A DNA stretch of 64,000 nt. It comes from Micropruina glycogenica. GTDB lineage: Bacteria > Actinomycetota > Actinomycetes > Propionibacteriales > Propionibacteriaceae. The position numbers and the translations under genes are program-made. Positions 9,220-19,565 of this stretch are shown here, piece after piece (the first letter of the stretch is position 1; each line of letters begins with the position of its first letter). Location of the stretch: NCBI RefSeq assembly GCF_039524395.1, contig NZ_BAAAGO010000004.1. The stretch is one strand, 5' to 3'. Below the pieces are notes generated by a model. That model saw only the letters and a program-made list of their open reading frames with translations, made no database searches and had not been told where the DNA came from.

Positions 9220-10206
9220 TCAGATCAACCCGAGCTCGGTGACTGCGGCGGCCTCGTCCTGCAGTTCGGCGACCGAGGCGTCGATGCGGGCGCGGCTGAA
9301 GTCGTTGACGTCGAGGTCCTGCACGATGGTCCAGGTGCCGCCCGAGGTGATCACCGGGAATGAGCTGATGATGCCCTCGGGCACCCCGTACGAGCCGTCG
9401 GACGGCACCGCGGCCGAGATCCAGTCGCCGGCCGGCGAGCCCAGCACCCAGTCGCGCATGTGCTCGATGGTGGCGTTGGCGGCCGACGCGGCGGAACTCG
9501 ACCCGCGGGCAGCGATGATCGCGGCACCGCGCTTGGCGACGGTGGGAATGAAGTCGTTCTCGATCCACGCCTGGTCGTCGATCAGTGCCGCGGCGTTCTG
9601 GCCGTTGACTTCGGCGTTGAACACGTCGGGGTACTGGGTGGCCGAATGGTTGCCCCAGATCGTCATCTGCTTGACGGCAGTGACCGGCACCCCGGCCTTG
9701 GCGGCGAGCTGGCTGATGGCCCGGTTGTGGTCGAGCCGCGTGAGCGCGTTGAACCGCTCGGTGGGAATGTCGGGAGCGTTCTTCATGGCGATCAGGGCGT
9801 TGGTGTTGGCCGGGTTGCCGGTGACCAGCACCTTGATGTCATCGGCCGCGACGGCGTTGAGCGCCTTGCCCTGGGCGGTGAAGATGGCGCCGTTGGCGCT
9901 GAGCAGGTCGCCGCGCTCCATGCCGGCGGTGCGGGGACGGGCCCCGACCAGCATGGCCAGGTTGACCCCGTCGAAGACCTTGTTGGGGTCGTCGCCGATC
10001 TCGACCTTGGCCAACGTGGGGAAGGCGCAGTCGTCGAGTTCCATCACCACGCCCTCGAGCGCCTTGAGCGCCGGGGTGATCTCGAGCAGCCGCAGTTCGA
10101 CCGGCTGGTCGGGGCCGAGTAGGGCTCCGCTGGCGAGGCGGAACAGCAGGCTGTAGCAGATCTGGCCGGCGGCACCGGTGACGGCGACCTTGACTGGTGT
10201 GCTCAC
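9220..10206 (-). CDS. mdh: Malate dehydrogenase
   Basis: This enzyme interconverts malate and oxaloacetate with NAD in the TCA cycle. The 328-residue protein has the Rossmann motif VTGAAGQICYSLLFRLASG, the substrate-binding ARPRTAGMERGDLL loop, LDHNRAISQLA and the catalytic His in IWGNHSATQYPD, the pattern of the cytosolic-type actinobacterial enzymes. GTG at 10206 is chosen because AGGAG lies 8 nt upstream and the protein then begins MSTPVKVAVTG; longer in-frame starts add non-homologous sequence. It is monocistronic and divergent from the phosphatase gene. Confidence 0.96.
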   Translation of the reverse strand: MSTPVKVAVTGAAGQICYSLLFRLASGALLGPDQPVELRLLEITPALKALEGVVMELDDCAFPTLAKVEIGDDPNKVFDGVNLAMLVGARPRTAGMERGDLLSANGAIFTAQGKALNAVAADDIKVLVTGNPANTNALIAMKNAPDIPTERFNALTRLDHNRAISQLAAKAGVPVTAVKQMTIWGNHSATQYPDVFNAEVNGQNAAALIDDQAWIENDFIPTVAKRGAAIIAARGSSSAASAANATIEHMRDWVLGSPAGDWISAAVPSDGSYGVPEGIISSFPVITSGGTWTIVQDLDVNDFSRARIDASVAELQDEAAAVTELGLI

Positions 10207-10277
10207 GAGTTTCTCTCCTTGCGCGAAAGGTGACTGCTTCACGCTATCAGCGCAGCGCCGCCGATTAGGCTCGGTTC

Positions 10278-10913
10278 GTGCGTCTGCTGTTGGCCCGCCA
10301 TGCCCGAACCGCCTCGAACGTCGCAGCCTTGCTCGACACCGCGCCACCGGGCCCCGAACTGGACGCGTACGGGCACGCCCAGGCGTTGCGGCTGGCCGCG
10401 CGGCTGGCCGGTGCTCGGCTGGGCGGGGTGTACTCGTCCGATCTGGTGCGGGCCGTGCAGACCGCTGCGCCGGTGGCAGCGGCGGGTGGGCTGCGACCCG
10501 TCACGCTGCCCGGGTTGCGTGAGATCGGTGGCGGGCACGACGAGATGTCGGCCGATCTGCAGCGCTATCTGGCGGTGCTGCGGTCGTGGGGGCAGGGTGA
10601 TGCGGCGGCCCGCATACCGGGCGGCGAGAGCGGTGACGAGTTCGTGGCCCGATTCGGCGACGCGGTGCGGCTGGTGGCGAACGCCGGGCACGAAACCGCC
10701 TTGATCGTGAGCCACGGTGCGGCGATTCGCACGTGGGCCGGCCACGTGATGCCGCAGGTGCACGTCGAGTTGGGTGCCAGCGGGCTGCCGAACACCACGG
10801 TGATCGTGGCCGACGGCGATCCCGACGCCGGTTGGCGCCTGCTGGGCATCGACTACCCCGAACACGATCCCGACGACGGGTTTCACCGATTGTCACGGGT
10901 CGGCGGGGCCTGA
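10278..10913 (+). CDS. Histidine phosphatase family protein
   Basis: A 211-residue phosphoglycerate-mutase-like phosphatase. The catalytic His is in LLLARHARTASN near the N-terminus, where the usual RHG reads RHA, with a second Arg in YSSDLVRAVQTA and the distal catalytic His in LIVSHGAAIRTW. The substrate is unknown; the family covers sugar-phosphate, nucleotide and cobalamin-precursor phosphatases. GTG at 10278 is 6 nt after TAGGCT (10266-10271), so a leaderless mRNA is likely. The 3' end overlaps a convergent SnoaL-like gene by 31 bp. Confidence 0.88.
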   Translation: MRLLLARHARTASNVAALLDTAPPGPELDAYGHAQALRLAARLAGARLGGVYSSDLVRAVQTAAPVAAAGGLRPVTLPGLREIGGGHDEMSADLQRYLAVLRSWGQGDAAARIPGGESGDEFVARFGDAVRLVANAGHETALIVSHGAAIRTWAGHVMPQVHVELGASGLPNTTVIVADGDPDAGWRLLGIDYPEHDPDDGFHRLSRVGGA

Positions 10914-11248
10914 TCGAGGTCGGCCCACACCTCGACGAGGTCGGCGATCAGACCGTTCTTCGCGGTGAGAAACTCGGCCACCTCGAAATGCCGCAACCGG
11001 CCGGCGACCAGCCCGGTGACGTGGGCACGGGCGGCAGCCCGGTCGCCACTGACCACGCGGTCCACCAGTTCGTAGCCCTGAAAGCCCGGGTACTCGGCGT
11101 TGAACCGCACCCACTCGTCACGGGTGAACCGTTCGCCGGTGTGCACCAGTAGGCAGGTGAAGTCGGGGTGCAACAGGATGGGCAGTTGCGCCCAGCGGTG
11201 CCCGTTGAGCACATCGCCCAATCGAGTCAGCAGGTCATCGGCATTCAT
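10883..11248 (-). CDS. SnoaL/NTF2-like small protein
   Basis: A 121-residue protein with the length and alternating pattern of the NTF2-like (SnoaL or DUF4440) cone fold: an N-terminal helix LTRLGDVLNGHRWAQLPILLHPDF, a central WVRFNAEYPGFQGYELVD, and a strand pair RHFEVAEFLTAKNGLIADLVEVWAD. Such proteins are often small isomerases or binding proteins, and no specific active site can be assigned. It converges on the histidine phosphatase gene and overlaps it by 31 bp. Confidence 0.7.
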   Translation of the reverse strand: MNADDLLTRLGDVLNGHRWAQLPILLHPDFTCLLVHTGERFTRDEWVRFNAEYPGFQGYELVDRVVSGDRAAARAHVTGLVAGRLRHFEVAEFLTAKNGLIADLVEVWADLDQAPPTRDNR

Positions 11249-11371
11249 GCAACGACACCATGCCCGGCGGCGCCGACAGTCTCGTGATCACCACGCCTTG
11301 CGGGGCCGGCCTCTAGCTCTTGTCAGAGCGGGCCGCTAGGTTGCACAACGGGGTTGTCGAAGGGAGCCGTC

Positions 11372-14300
11372 GTGCATCGTCGCAAGAGTCTCGTGTTGGC
11401 CGTCGTGGTCGCCCTGATCGTGAGTTGGTTCACCGCTGGGGTGCCGGCCAGCGCCGCCGAACGAACGGCAACGCTGGTGGGCAGCCTGCAGAAGGTGCTC
11501 GGCTGCTCCGACGACTGGCAGCCGGTGTGCACCGAGACCGACCTGGTGCAGAAGGGCACCACCTACAGCCGCACCTTCACCGTTCCGGCGGGGCAGTGGG
11601 AGTTCAAGGTGGCGATCAACCACTCCTGGGACGAGAGCTACGGGGCTCAGGGCGGGTCGTCCAACATTCCGCTGGCCCTCACCACGGCCACCAAGCTGCT
11701 GTTCAGCTACGACGACACCAGCCACCTGGTCACGGTGAAGCCCGTCGACCTCCCCCGCTCGACTTCGGCGGCCGACCGAAAGCTGGCCGTAGGGTCGCTG
11801 CGCGAGTCGCTGACCAAGGAGCGGTTCTACTTTCTGATGGCCGACCGGTTCGCCAACGGCGACACGTCCAACGACAACGGGGGCCTCACCGGCGGACGCC
11901 TGACCACCGGTTTCGACCCCACCGACTCGGGCTTCTACCACGGCGGCGACCTCAAGGGCGTCACGCAGAAACTCGACTACATCAAGGGCCTGGGCACCAC
12001 CGCGATCTGGCTGACGCCTTCGTTCAAGAACAACCCGGTGCAGGGCGCGGGCAACGACGTCAGCGCCGGCTACCACGGCTACTGGATCACCGATTTCACC
12101 CAGATCGACCCACGCCTGGGCACGAACCAAGACATGAAGAACCTCATCGCCAAGGCGCACGCCAAGGGCATGAAGGTGTTCTTCGACATCATCACCAACC
12201 ACACCGCCGACATCATCGACTACACCAAGCCGGGCGACTACAGCTACATCAACAAAGAAACCTCGCCCTACAAGACCGCCGGCGGCCAAGACTTCGATGA
12301 CCGTGACTACGCCGGCACCGACGACTTTCCGAAGCTCGACGCCGGCACCTCGTTCCCGTACGTGCCCACGTTCCGCAGCGAAGCCGACAAGACCGTCAAG
12401 GTGCCGGCCTGGCTGAACGACCCGACGCTCTACCACAACCGTGGCAACTCGACCTTCGCGGGCGAGTCGTCCACCTACGGCGACTTCGTGGGGCTGGACG
12501 ACCTGTTCACCGAGAACCACGAAGTGGTCACGGGCATGGAGAACATTTACAAGACCTGGGCCGACTTCGGCATCGACGGGTTTCGCATCGACACCGTCAA
12601 GCACGTCAACACCGAGTTCTGGCAGCAGTTCATTCCCTCGGTGCTGAACCATGCCAAGGCGCGTAACGACGACTTCTTCATGTTCGGCGAGGTGTACGAC
12701 AGTTCGCCCACGTTCACCAGCCAGTACACGACCACGGCCAAGCTGCAGGCCACGCTCGACTTCGGGTTCCAGAACGCGGCGCTGGGCTTCGCGCAGGGCA
12801 AGGCCACCACGGGCCTTCGCGACATGTACGCCGGCGACGACTGGTACACCGACGGCGACAGCAACGCCTACCAGTTGCCCACCTTCTTGGGTAACCACGA
12901 CATGGGCCGGCTGGCGATGATGCTGCGCACGTCCGGGGTGAGCAAAGAAGACACTCTCACGCGGCTGAAGCTGGCCAACTCGCTGCTGTATCTCACCCGC
13001 GGCCAGCCCGTGGTCTACTACGGCGACGAGCAGGGCTTCGAGGGCTCCGGCGGCGACAAGGCGGCCCGGCAAGACATGTTCGCCTCGAAGGTCGCTTCGT
13101 ACAACAGTGAGGAAGTCATCGGCGGGGCGTCGGGCTCGAAAGACCGCTACAACACCAACGCGCCGCTGTATCGACAGATCGCCGACCTGGCCAAGCTGCG
13201 GGCCAAGCACCCGGCGCTGGCCGACGGCGCCCAGATCGAGCGGTACGCCAGCTCTGATGCGGGCATCTTCGCAGTGAGCCGCATCGACAAGGCGGCCAAC
13301 CGCGAGTACCTGGTGGTCACCAACAACGCCACCACCGCCAAGACCGCCACGTTCGCCACCTACACCCCGGGCGGTCGGTTCACCCCGCTGCTCGGCGGCG
13401 GTGGTGATGAGCGCGCCGACCGGTTCGGACGGGTCACGGTGCGGGTGCCGGCGCTCAGCACCAGGGTGTTCCGGGCCGGTTCGCGCATGCCGGCAGCCTC
13501 GGCCGCCCCGGTGATCGTGCCGTTGACGCCCACCATGGGGGGCACGGTCGGCGGTCGGGCCGAGTTGTCGGTCGCGTTGGCCAACACGGGCTCGTTCGCC
13601 GAGGTGAGCTTCTACTACCGTCCGGCGGGCACGCAGGCCTGGAAGTTGATCGGCACCGACGACAACCCGCGCTACCGCGTCTACCAAGACGTCAGCGGCA
13701 TGCCCAAGGGGTCGCTGCTGGAGTACCGGGTCGTGGCCAAAGACCTGCAGGGGCGTTACTCGGCCACCTCGACGTACGGCTTCGTCGGCGACGCCGGCGG
13801 CACCACCGGGCCCAGCACTATCAGCTACGACCCGCCCGAGAAGCAGCCCGACTCGGTGTCGGTGCCCGGTTCGCACAACGCGTCGATGGGCTGCACCGGC
13901 GGCCCCAACGGCGACGGCAACTGGTTCCCGGCCTGCCCGCAGGCCCAGCTGACCCTCGACGCCGACGACCAGATCTGGAAGTTGAGCGTTCCCGTGGCGG
14001 CCGGCGACTACGAGTACAAGGCCGCGATCAACGGCACGTGGGACGAGAACTACGGCGCCGGCGGCGCCCGTAACGGCTCGAACATCAACTACCAGCCTCC
14101 GGGTGGCACGGTCGACTTCTACTACGACCACGCCACCCACTGGGTGACGAGCAACGCCCAGGGCCCGATCCTGACCGCGGCGGGCAGCTTCCAAAGCGAG
14201 CTCGGTTGCCCCGGGGACTGGCAGCCCGACTGCATGCGGCCCTGGCTGCAAGACCTGGACGGCGACGGCACCTACACCTTCGCGTCGGTGAAGATTCCGG

Positions 14301-14830
14301 CCGGCACCTACGAGTTCAAGGTGACTCACGGCTTGTCGTGGGATGAGTCCTACCCGGCCGACAACGTCACCGTGAACGTGCCCGCCGACGGCATGCTGGT
14401 CACGATCAACTACGCCCTGGCGACGCATGCGGTGACCGTGTCGGTGACCCAGGCCGCGGCCACCCCCGACCTCACCGTGGCAAAGGCGGTGCTGGTGCGC
14501 GACAACGTGATCGCCTACCCCGGTGACGCGTTGCCGTTCGGCGTCGACCCGAGGGGGCTCAACTGGCGGCTGCATTGGTCGGCCAAGGGTGGGCTGGGGC
14601 TCGATGCCGAGGCGGTCACCGGTGGCCAGGTTGCCACCCTGACCCGTGACTGGAAGGGGCTGCCGGCCAGTGTGCTGTTGAGCAACCCCGAGCTGGCGGG
14701 GTACGTTGCGCTCAGAATCGACTCGCAGACGGCATCGCGCATTCGCTCGATCATGAACGGGCAGGTCGCGGTGGCGATGTACGACGACCAGGGACGACTG
14801 CTCGACGCCACCGGACTGAAGCGGTTGTAG
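11372..14830 (+). CDS. Secreted multidomain GH13 alpha-amylase with X25-type modules
   Basis: A 1152-residue exported enzyme acting on alpha-glucans. GTG at 11372 follows AAGGGAG and opens a signal peptide (basic HRRKS, hydrophobic core, ASAAE cleavage region). A first X25-like module (Cys motif LGCSDDWQPVC) precedes a GH13 catalytic domain with all four conserved regions: DIITNH (Asp272), GFRIDTVKH with nucleophile Asp407, MFGEVYD with acid/base Glu440, and FLGNHD with Asp510. Two more X25-like modules follow (MGCTGG...FPAC and LGCPGDWQPDC). The C-terminus resembles the N-terminal domain of a pullulanase but ends before any pullulanase catalytic domain, as if an amylopullulanase had been cut at the junction. 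TAGGTT at about 11336 is a candidate -10. Confidence 0.93.
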   Translation: MHRRKSLVLAVVVALIVSWFTAGVPASAAERTATLVGSLQKVLGCSDDWQPVCTETDLVQKGTTYSRTFTVPAGQWEFKVAINHSWDESYGAQGGSSNIPLALTTATKLLFSYDDTSHLVTVKPVDLPRSTSAADRKLAVGSLRESLTKERFYFLMADRFANGDTSNDNGGLTGGRLTTGFDPTDSGFYHGGDLKGVTQKLDYIKGLGTTAIWLTPSFKNNPVQGAGNDVSAGYHGYWITDFTQIDPRLGTNQDMKNLIAKAHAKGMKVFFDIITNHTADIIDYTKPGDYSYINKETSPYKTAGGQDFDDRDYAGTDDFPKLDAGTSFPYVPTFRSEADKTVKVPAWLNDPTLYHNRGNSTFAGESSTYGDFVGLDDLFTENHEVVTGMENIYKTWADFGIDGFRIDTVKHVNTEFWQQFIPSVLNHAKARNDDFFMFGEVYDSSPTFTSQYTTTAKLQATLDFGFQNAALGFAQGKATTGLRDMYAGDDWYTDGDSNAYQLPTFLGNHDMGRLAMMLRTSGVSKEDTLTRLKLANSLLYLTRGQPVVYYGDEQGFEGSGGDKAARQDMFASKVASYNSEEVIGGASGSKDRYNTNAPLYRQIADLAKLRAKHPALADGAQIERYASSDAGIFAVSRIDKAANREYLVVTNNATTAKTATFATYTPGGRFTPLLGGGGDERADRFGRVTVRVPALSTRVFRAGSRMPAASAAPVIVPLTPTMGGTVGGRAELSVALANTGSFAEVSFYYRPAGTQAWKLIGTDDNPRYRVYQDVSGMPKGSLLEYRVVAKDLQGRYSATSTYGFVGDAGGTTGPSTISYDPPEKQPDSVSVPGSHNASMGCTGGPNGDGNWFPACPQAQLTLDADDQIWKLSVPVAAGDYEYKAAINGTWDENYGAGGARNGSNINYQPPGGTVDFYYDHATHWVTSNAQGPILTAAGSFQSELGCPGDWQPDCMRPWLQDLDGDGTYTFASVKIPAGTYEFKVTHGLSWDESYPADNVTVNVPADGMLVTINYALATHAVTVSVTQAAATPDLTVAKAVLVRDNVIAYPGDALPFGVDPRGLNWRLHWSAKGGLGLDAEAVTGGQVATLTRDWKGLPASVLLSNPELAGYVALRIDSQTASRIRSIMNGQVAVAMYDDQGRLLDATGLKRL

Positions 14831-14868
14831 GGCAGAGGGGATCGCGCCGTTCGGCTAGGGTGCCGGGC

Positions 14869-15372
14869 ATGACGGCGTACCACGCGGAGGCGTCCGAACT
14901 CGACGGCAAAGAGATTCTGACGTGGGCGGGCTTCGGCGACGCGAGCCGTGAGCTGGCTGCACACGCTGCCGCCAGCTTGTTTCGGCCCGACGTGATCGTG
15001 GCGGTCGCTCGGGGCGGCCTGGTGGTGGCGGGGGCGCTCGCGTATGCGCTGGGGGTGAAGCTCGCCGACGCCATGAACGTGGAGTTCTACACCGACGTGG
15101 CCACGACGCTGCCCGACCCCGTGCTGCTGGCCCCGCTGCTCGACATCGAGAGCATTGCGGGGCGCCGGGTGCTGGTGGCCGACGACGTGGCCGACTCGGG
15201 CCGAACGATGCAACTGGTGATCGAAATACTGGTGGCCAATGGTGCCGAAGTGCGCACCGCGGTGCTGTACACCAAGCCGACCTCGGTGTTTCGGGTCGAC
15301 TTCGCCTGGAAGCAGACCGACGCCTGGATCGTGTTCCCCTGGTCGGCGCTGCCTCCGGTGACGGCCGGCTGA
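14869..15372 (+). CDS. Phosphoribosyltransferase family protein
   Basis: A 167-residue type I phosphoribosyltransferase-like protein. The PRPP loop is VLVADDVADSGRTM, preceded by the flexible-loop region VAVARGGLVVAGALAYALG. Size and the C-terminal KQTDAWIVFPWS resemble the xanthine/guanine-type phosphoribosyltransferases, suggesting purine salvage, but the base cannot be assigned. ATG at 14869 lies 7 nt after TAGGGT (14856-14861), consistent with leaderless initiation; GTG at 14860 would overlap that hexamer. Confidence 0.85.
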   Translation: MTAYHAEASELDGKEILTWAGFGDASRELAAHAAASLFRPDVIVAVARGGLVVAGALAYALGVKLADAMNVEFYTDVATTLPDPVLLAPLLDIESIAGRRVLVADDVADSGRTMQLVIEILVANGAEVRTAVLYTKPTSVFRVDFAWKQTDAWIVFPWSALPPVTAG

Positions 15373-15404
15373 TCACTCAAGCCGCGTCGGCGTAGGCTCG
15401 CGCC

Positions 15405-16040
15405 ATGACGTGGAGCGAACTCACCACGGTCGAACAACTCGAGGGTCTGGTCGGTCGGCCGGCGTATCGGGCTGCCAACAAGGTCAGGGCTGCACTGCTG
15501 CCGATCGATCGGGAGTGGCTGGCGGCTTCGCCGTTCTGCGTGCTCGCCACCGCCGACGACCAGGGACACTGTGACGCCTCGCCCAAAGGCGACCCGCCCG
15601 GCCAACTGGTGCACATCGTCGACGACACCACGATCGCGATCGCCGAACGTCCGGGTAACCGCCGGGTGGACGGCTATCACAACGTGCTTATCAACCCGCG
15701 CGTCGGGCTGAACTTCTTCGTGCCCGGACGAGGCGACACGCTGCGCATCAACGGACGGGCGCGACTGGTCAGCGATGCCGACTTCTTCGAAGCTCTGGTG
15801 GTCAAGGGCCATCACCCGATCCTCGCCCTGGTGGTCGAGATCGAAGAGGTGTTCTACCACTGCGCGAAGGCGTTCATGCGCTCGCAACTGTGGCAGCACG
15901 AGACGTGGCAGCCGGACGTGCTGCCCAGCGTGGCCGCCATCAGCAAGGCAACGATTCCCGACAGCCCCGAAACGTTGGAGCAACTGGAGGCGTACTACGG
16001 GCAGTCTTATGAGCAGGGCATCTACTCCGAAACCAGGTAG
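15405..16040 (+). CDS. Pyridoxamine-5'-phosphate-oxidase-like flavoprotein (MSMEG_1061 type)
   Basis: A 211-residue protein of the PPOX/FMN-binding split-barrel fold. Visible pieces are FCVLATADDQGHCDASPKGDPPG, IAIAERPGNRRVDGYHNVLINPRVGLNFFVPGRG (shown split here as the FMN-binding strand region about residues 76-110), GRARLVSD and a C-terminal YHCAKAFMRSQLW. This pattern is that of actinobacterial PPOX-class proteins resembling MSMEG_1061; the cofactor and substrate are not proven. TAGGCT at 15393-15398 ends 6 nt before the ATG, indicating a leaderless transcript. Palindromic repeats lie directly downstream. Confidence 0.85.
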   Translation: MTWSELTTVEQLEGLVGRPAYRAANKVRAALLPIDREWLAASPFCVLATADDQGHCDASPKGDPPGQLVHIVDDTTIAIAERPGNRRVDGYHNVLINPRVGLNFFVPGRGDTLRINGRARLVSDADFFEALVVKGHHPILALVVEIEEVFYHCAKAFMRSQLWQHETWQPDVLPSVAAISKATIPDSPETLEQLEAYYGQSYEQGIYSETR

Positions 16041-16061
16041 GGCGCCCAGCGACTCCCTTGG

Positions 16062-16166
16062 CCGGTCATGCCGGCGAACGTAACCCGTCATTCCGGCGTA
16101 CGCCGGAATCTCGTGGCGTAGGGCCGGCGGGGTGACGCGAGATGCCGGCGTTCGCGCTGACGACGA
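16062..16166. repeat. Family A palindromic repeat cluster
   Basis: Several copies of one hairpin-forming unit. The clearest, at 16087-16112, has the perfect core ATTCCGGCGTACGCCGGAAT (16090-16109). Degraded copies flank it at 16062-16080 and, inverted, at about 16139-16166. This fills the gap between the PPOX gene and purU, where both genes end, so a hairpin here could act as a bidirectional terminator. Confidence 0.8.
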
Positions 16167-16184
16167 CGTGCCGTACCTGCGGGC

Positions 16185-17036
16185 TCAGCGGAAGATCACC
16201 GTGCGCTGCCCGTCGAGCATGATGCGGTGCTCGGCGAACAGCTTCACTGCGTCGGTCAGCGTGCGTGACTCCTGTTCCTGCCCGATCTCGACCAGTTCGG
16301 GCACGTCCACCGAGTGGTCGACGCGACGGACGTTCTGCTCGATGATCGGGCCCTCGTCGAGATCGCCGGTGACGAAGTGCGCCGTCGCGCCGATCAGCTT
16401 CACGCCACGTGCGTGCGCCTGCCGGTAGGGGTTGGCGCCCTTGAAACCGGGCAAGAACGAGTGATGAATGTTGATCGCGCGCCCGGCCAGCTTCTCGCAC
16501 AGCTCGGGGGAGAGGATCTGCATGTAGCGGGCCAGCACCACCAGTTCGATGTCGTGCTGTTCGACCGTCTGCAGCACCCGAGCCTCGAACGCGGCCTTGG
16601 TGTCGGGCAGCACCGCATGGTCTTCGAACGCCACCCCGTAGAAGTTCGCCAGGTCACGCAGGTCGGGGTGGTTCGACAGAATCAGGGGCACCTCGATCTG
16701 CAGCGAGCCGGAGCGCTGTCGAAACAGCAGATCGTTGAGGCAGTGGCCCATCTTCGACGCCAGAATCAGCGTGCGCCGGGGGCGTCCGACGAAATCGAGG
16801 GTCCAGTCGGCGCCGATGGACTCGGCGATCGGGGTGACCGCCCGCTCGAACACCGATCGGTCGAAGCCCGACTGCACCTGCACCCGCATGAAGAACCGGT
16901 TCGATTCCGCCGAGCTGAACTGCTGCAACTCGGTGATGTTGCCGTAGGCCTGGGCGATCGCTCCGGTGACGGCATGGACGATGCCGGGCCGGTCGTCGCA
17001 CGACAGGGTCAGCAGCCAGTGGGTGGAGTCGATCAC
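16185..17036 (-). CDS. purU: Formyltetrahydrofolate deformylase
   Basis: PurU hydrolyses 10-formyltetrahydrofolate to formate and tetrahydrofolate, balancing one-carbon pools. The 283-residue protein starts with an ACT regulatory domain (LTLSCDDRPGIVHAVTGAIA) and continues with a formyltransferase-fold domain: ILASKMGHCLNDLL, the catalytic NIHHSFLPGFKGANPYRQA and ATAHFVTGDLDEGPII. GTG at 17036 lies 6 nt after TACCCT on this strand and gives the usual family length; a longer in-frame start would translate part of a family B repeat and is rejected. Confidence 0.94.
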   Translation of the reverse strand: MIDSTHWLLTLSCDDRPGIVHAVTGAIAQAYGNITELQQFSSAESNRFFMRVQVQSGFDRSVFERAVTPIAESIGADWTLDFVGRPRRTLILASKMGHCLNDLLFRQRSGSLQIEVPLILSNHPDLRDLANFYGVAFEDHAVLPDTKAAFEARVLQTVEQHDIELVVLARYMQILSPELCEKLAGRAINIHHSFLPGFKGANPYRQAHARGVKLIGATAHFVTGDLDEGPIIEQNVRRVDHSVDVPELVEIGQEQESRTLTDAVKLFAEHRIMLDGQRTVIFR

Positions 17037-17070
17037 CGCGCAAGGGTACCGGTCGTTGACCTCGGTGCAT

Positions 17071-17118
17071 CGCTGGTCGAGCTTGGCGAGACCTGGTTTC
17101 GACAAGCTCAACCAGCGG
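17071..17118. repeat. Family B inverted repeat pair
   Basis: Two facing copies of a unit of about 23 bp: CGCTGGTCGAGCTTGGCGAG at 17071-17090 and its inverse ending AAGCTCAACCAGCGG at 17118. Together they form a long hairpin between purU and the isocitrate dehydrogenase gene. The same unit recurs at six or more other places in the window. Confidence 0.8.
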
Positions 17119-17119
17119 C

Positions 17120-19345
<2,226 letters not shown>

Positions 19346-19438
19346 CGTGACCCTTCGGTGCCTGGCGGTGACTGGGACGTCAGGAGACTACCAATCCCAG
19401 GCCGGTGGGTTCGGGTGTCCCGGCGGACGCTCCCTTTC

Positions 19439-19520
19439 GTCATCCCGGCGGACGCCGGGATCTCACAACCGCACCCGACGGCGCCGTGCGGGCAGAGATT
19501 CCGGCTTCCGCCGGAATGAC
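19439..19520. repeat. Facing pair of family A palindromic repeats
   Basis: A 26-bp unit at 19439-19464 (core ATCCCGGCGGACGCCGGGAT) faces an inverted relative at 19495-19520 (core ATTCCGGCTTCCGCCGGAAT). Each half folds on itself, and the two also pair with each other, like a BIME of REP elements. They occupy most of the 220-bp gap upstream of icd. Confidence 0.8.
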
Positions 19521-19565
19521 GAGGGGCGGGCCATGATCTCGACAGGCGATCGGCGCTGTCTTTGA

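Noticed and set aside
11336..14575. A very long open frame antisense to the amylase gene
   Set aside because: It is a by-product of high-GC codon use. The forward frame has a signal peptide and all GH13 motifs; the reverse frame has low-complexity His/Arg/Gly/Val-rich sequence with no recognisable domain.
16062..16166. Insertion sequence ends
   Set aside because: The palindromes are short and occur without any transposase gene or target duplications; they behave like REP-type intergenic repeats.
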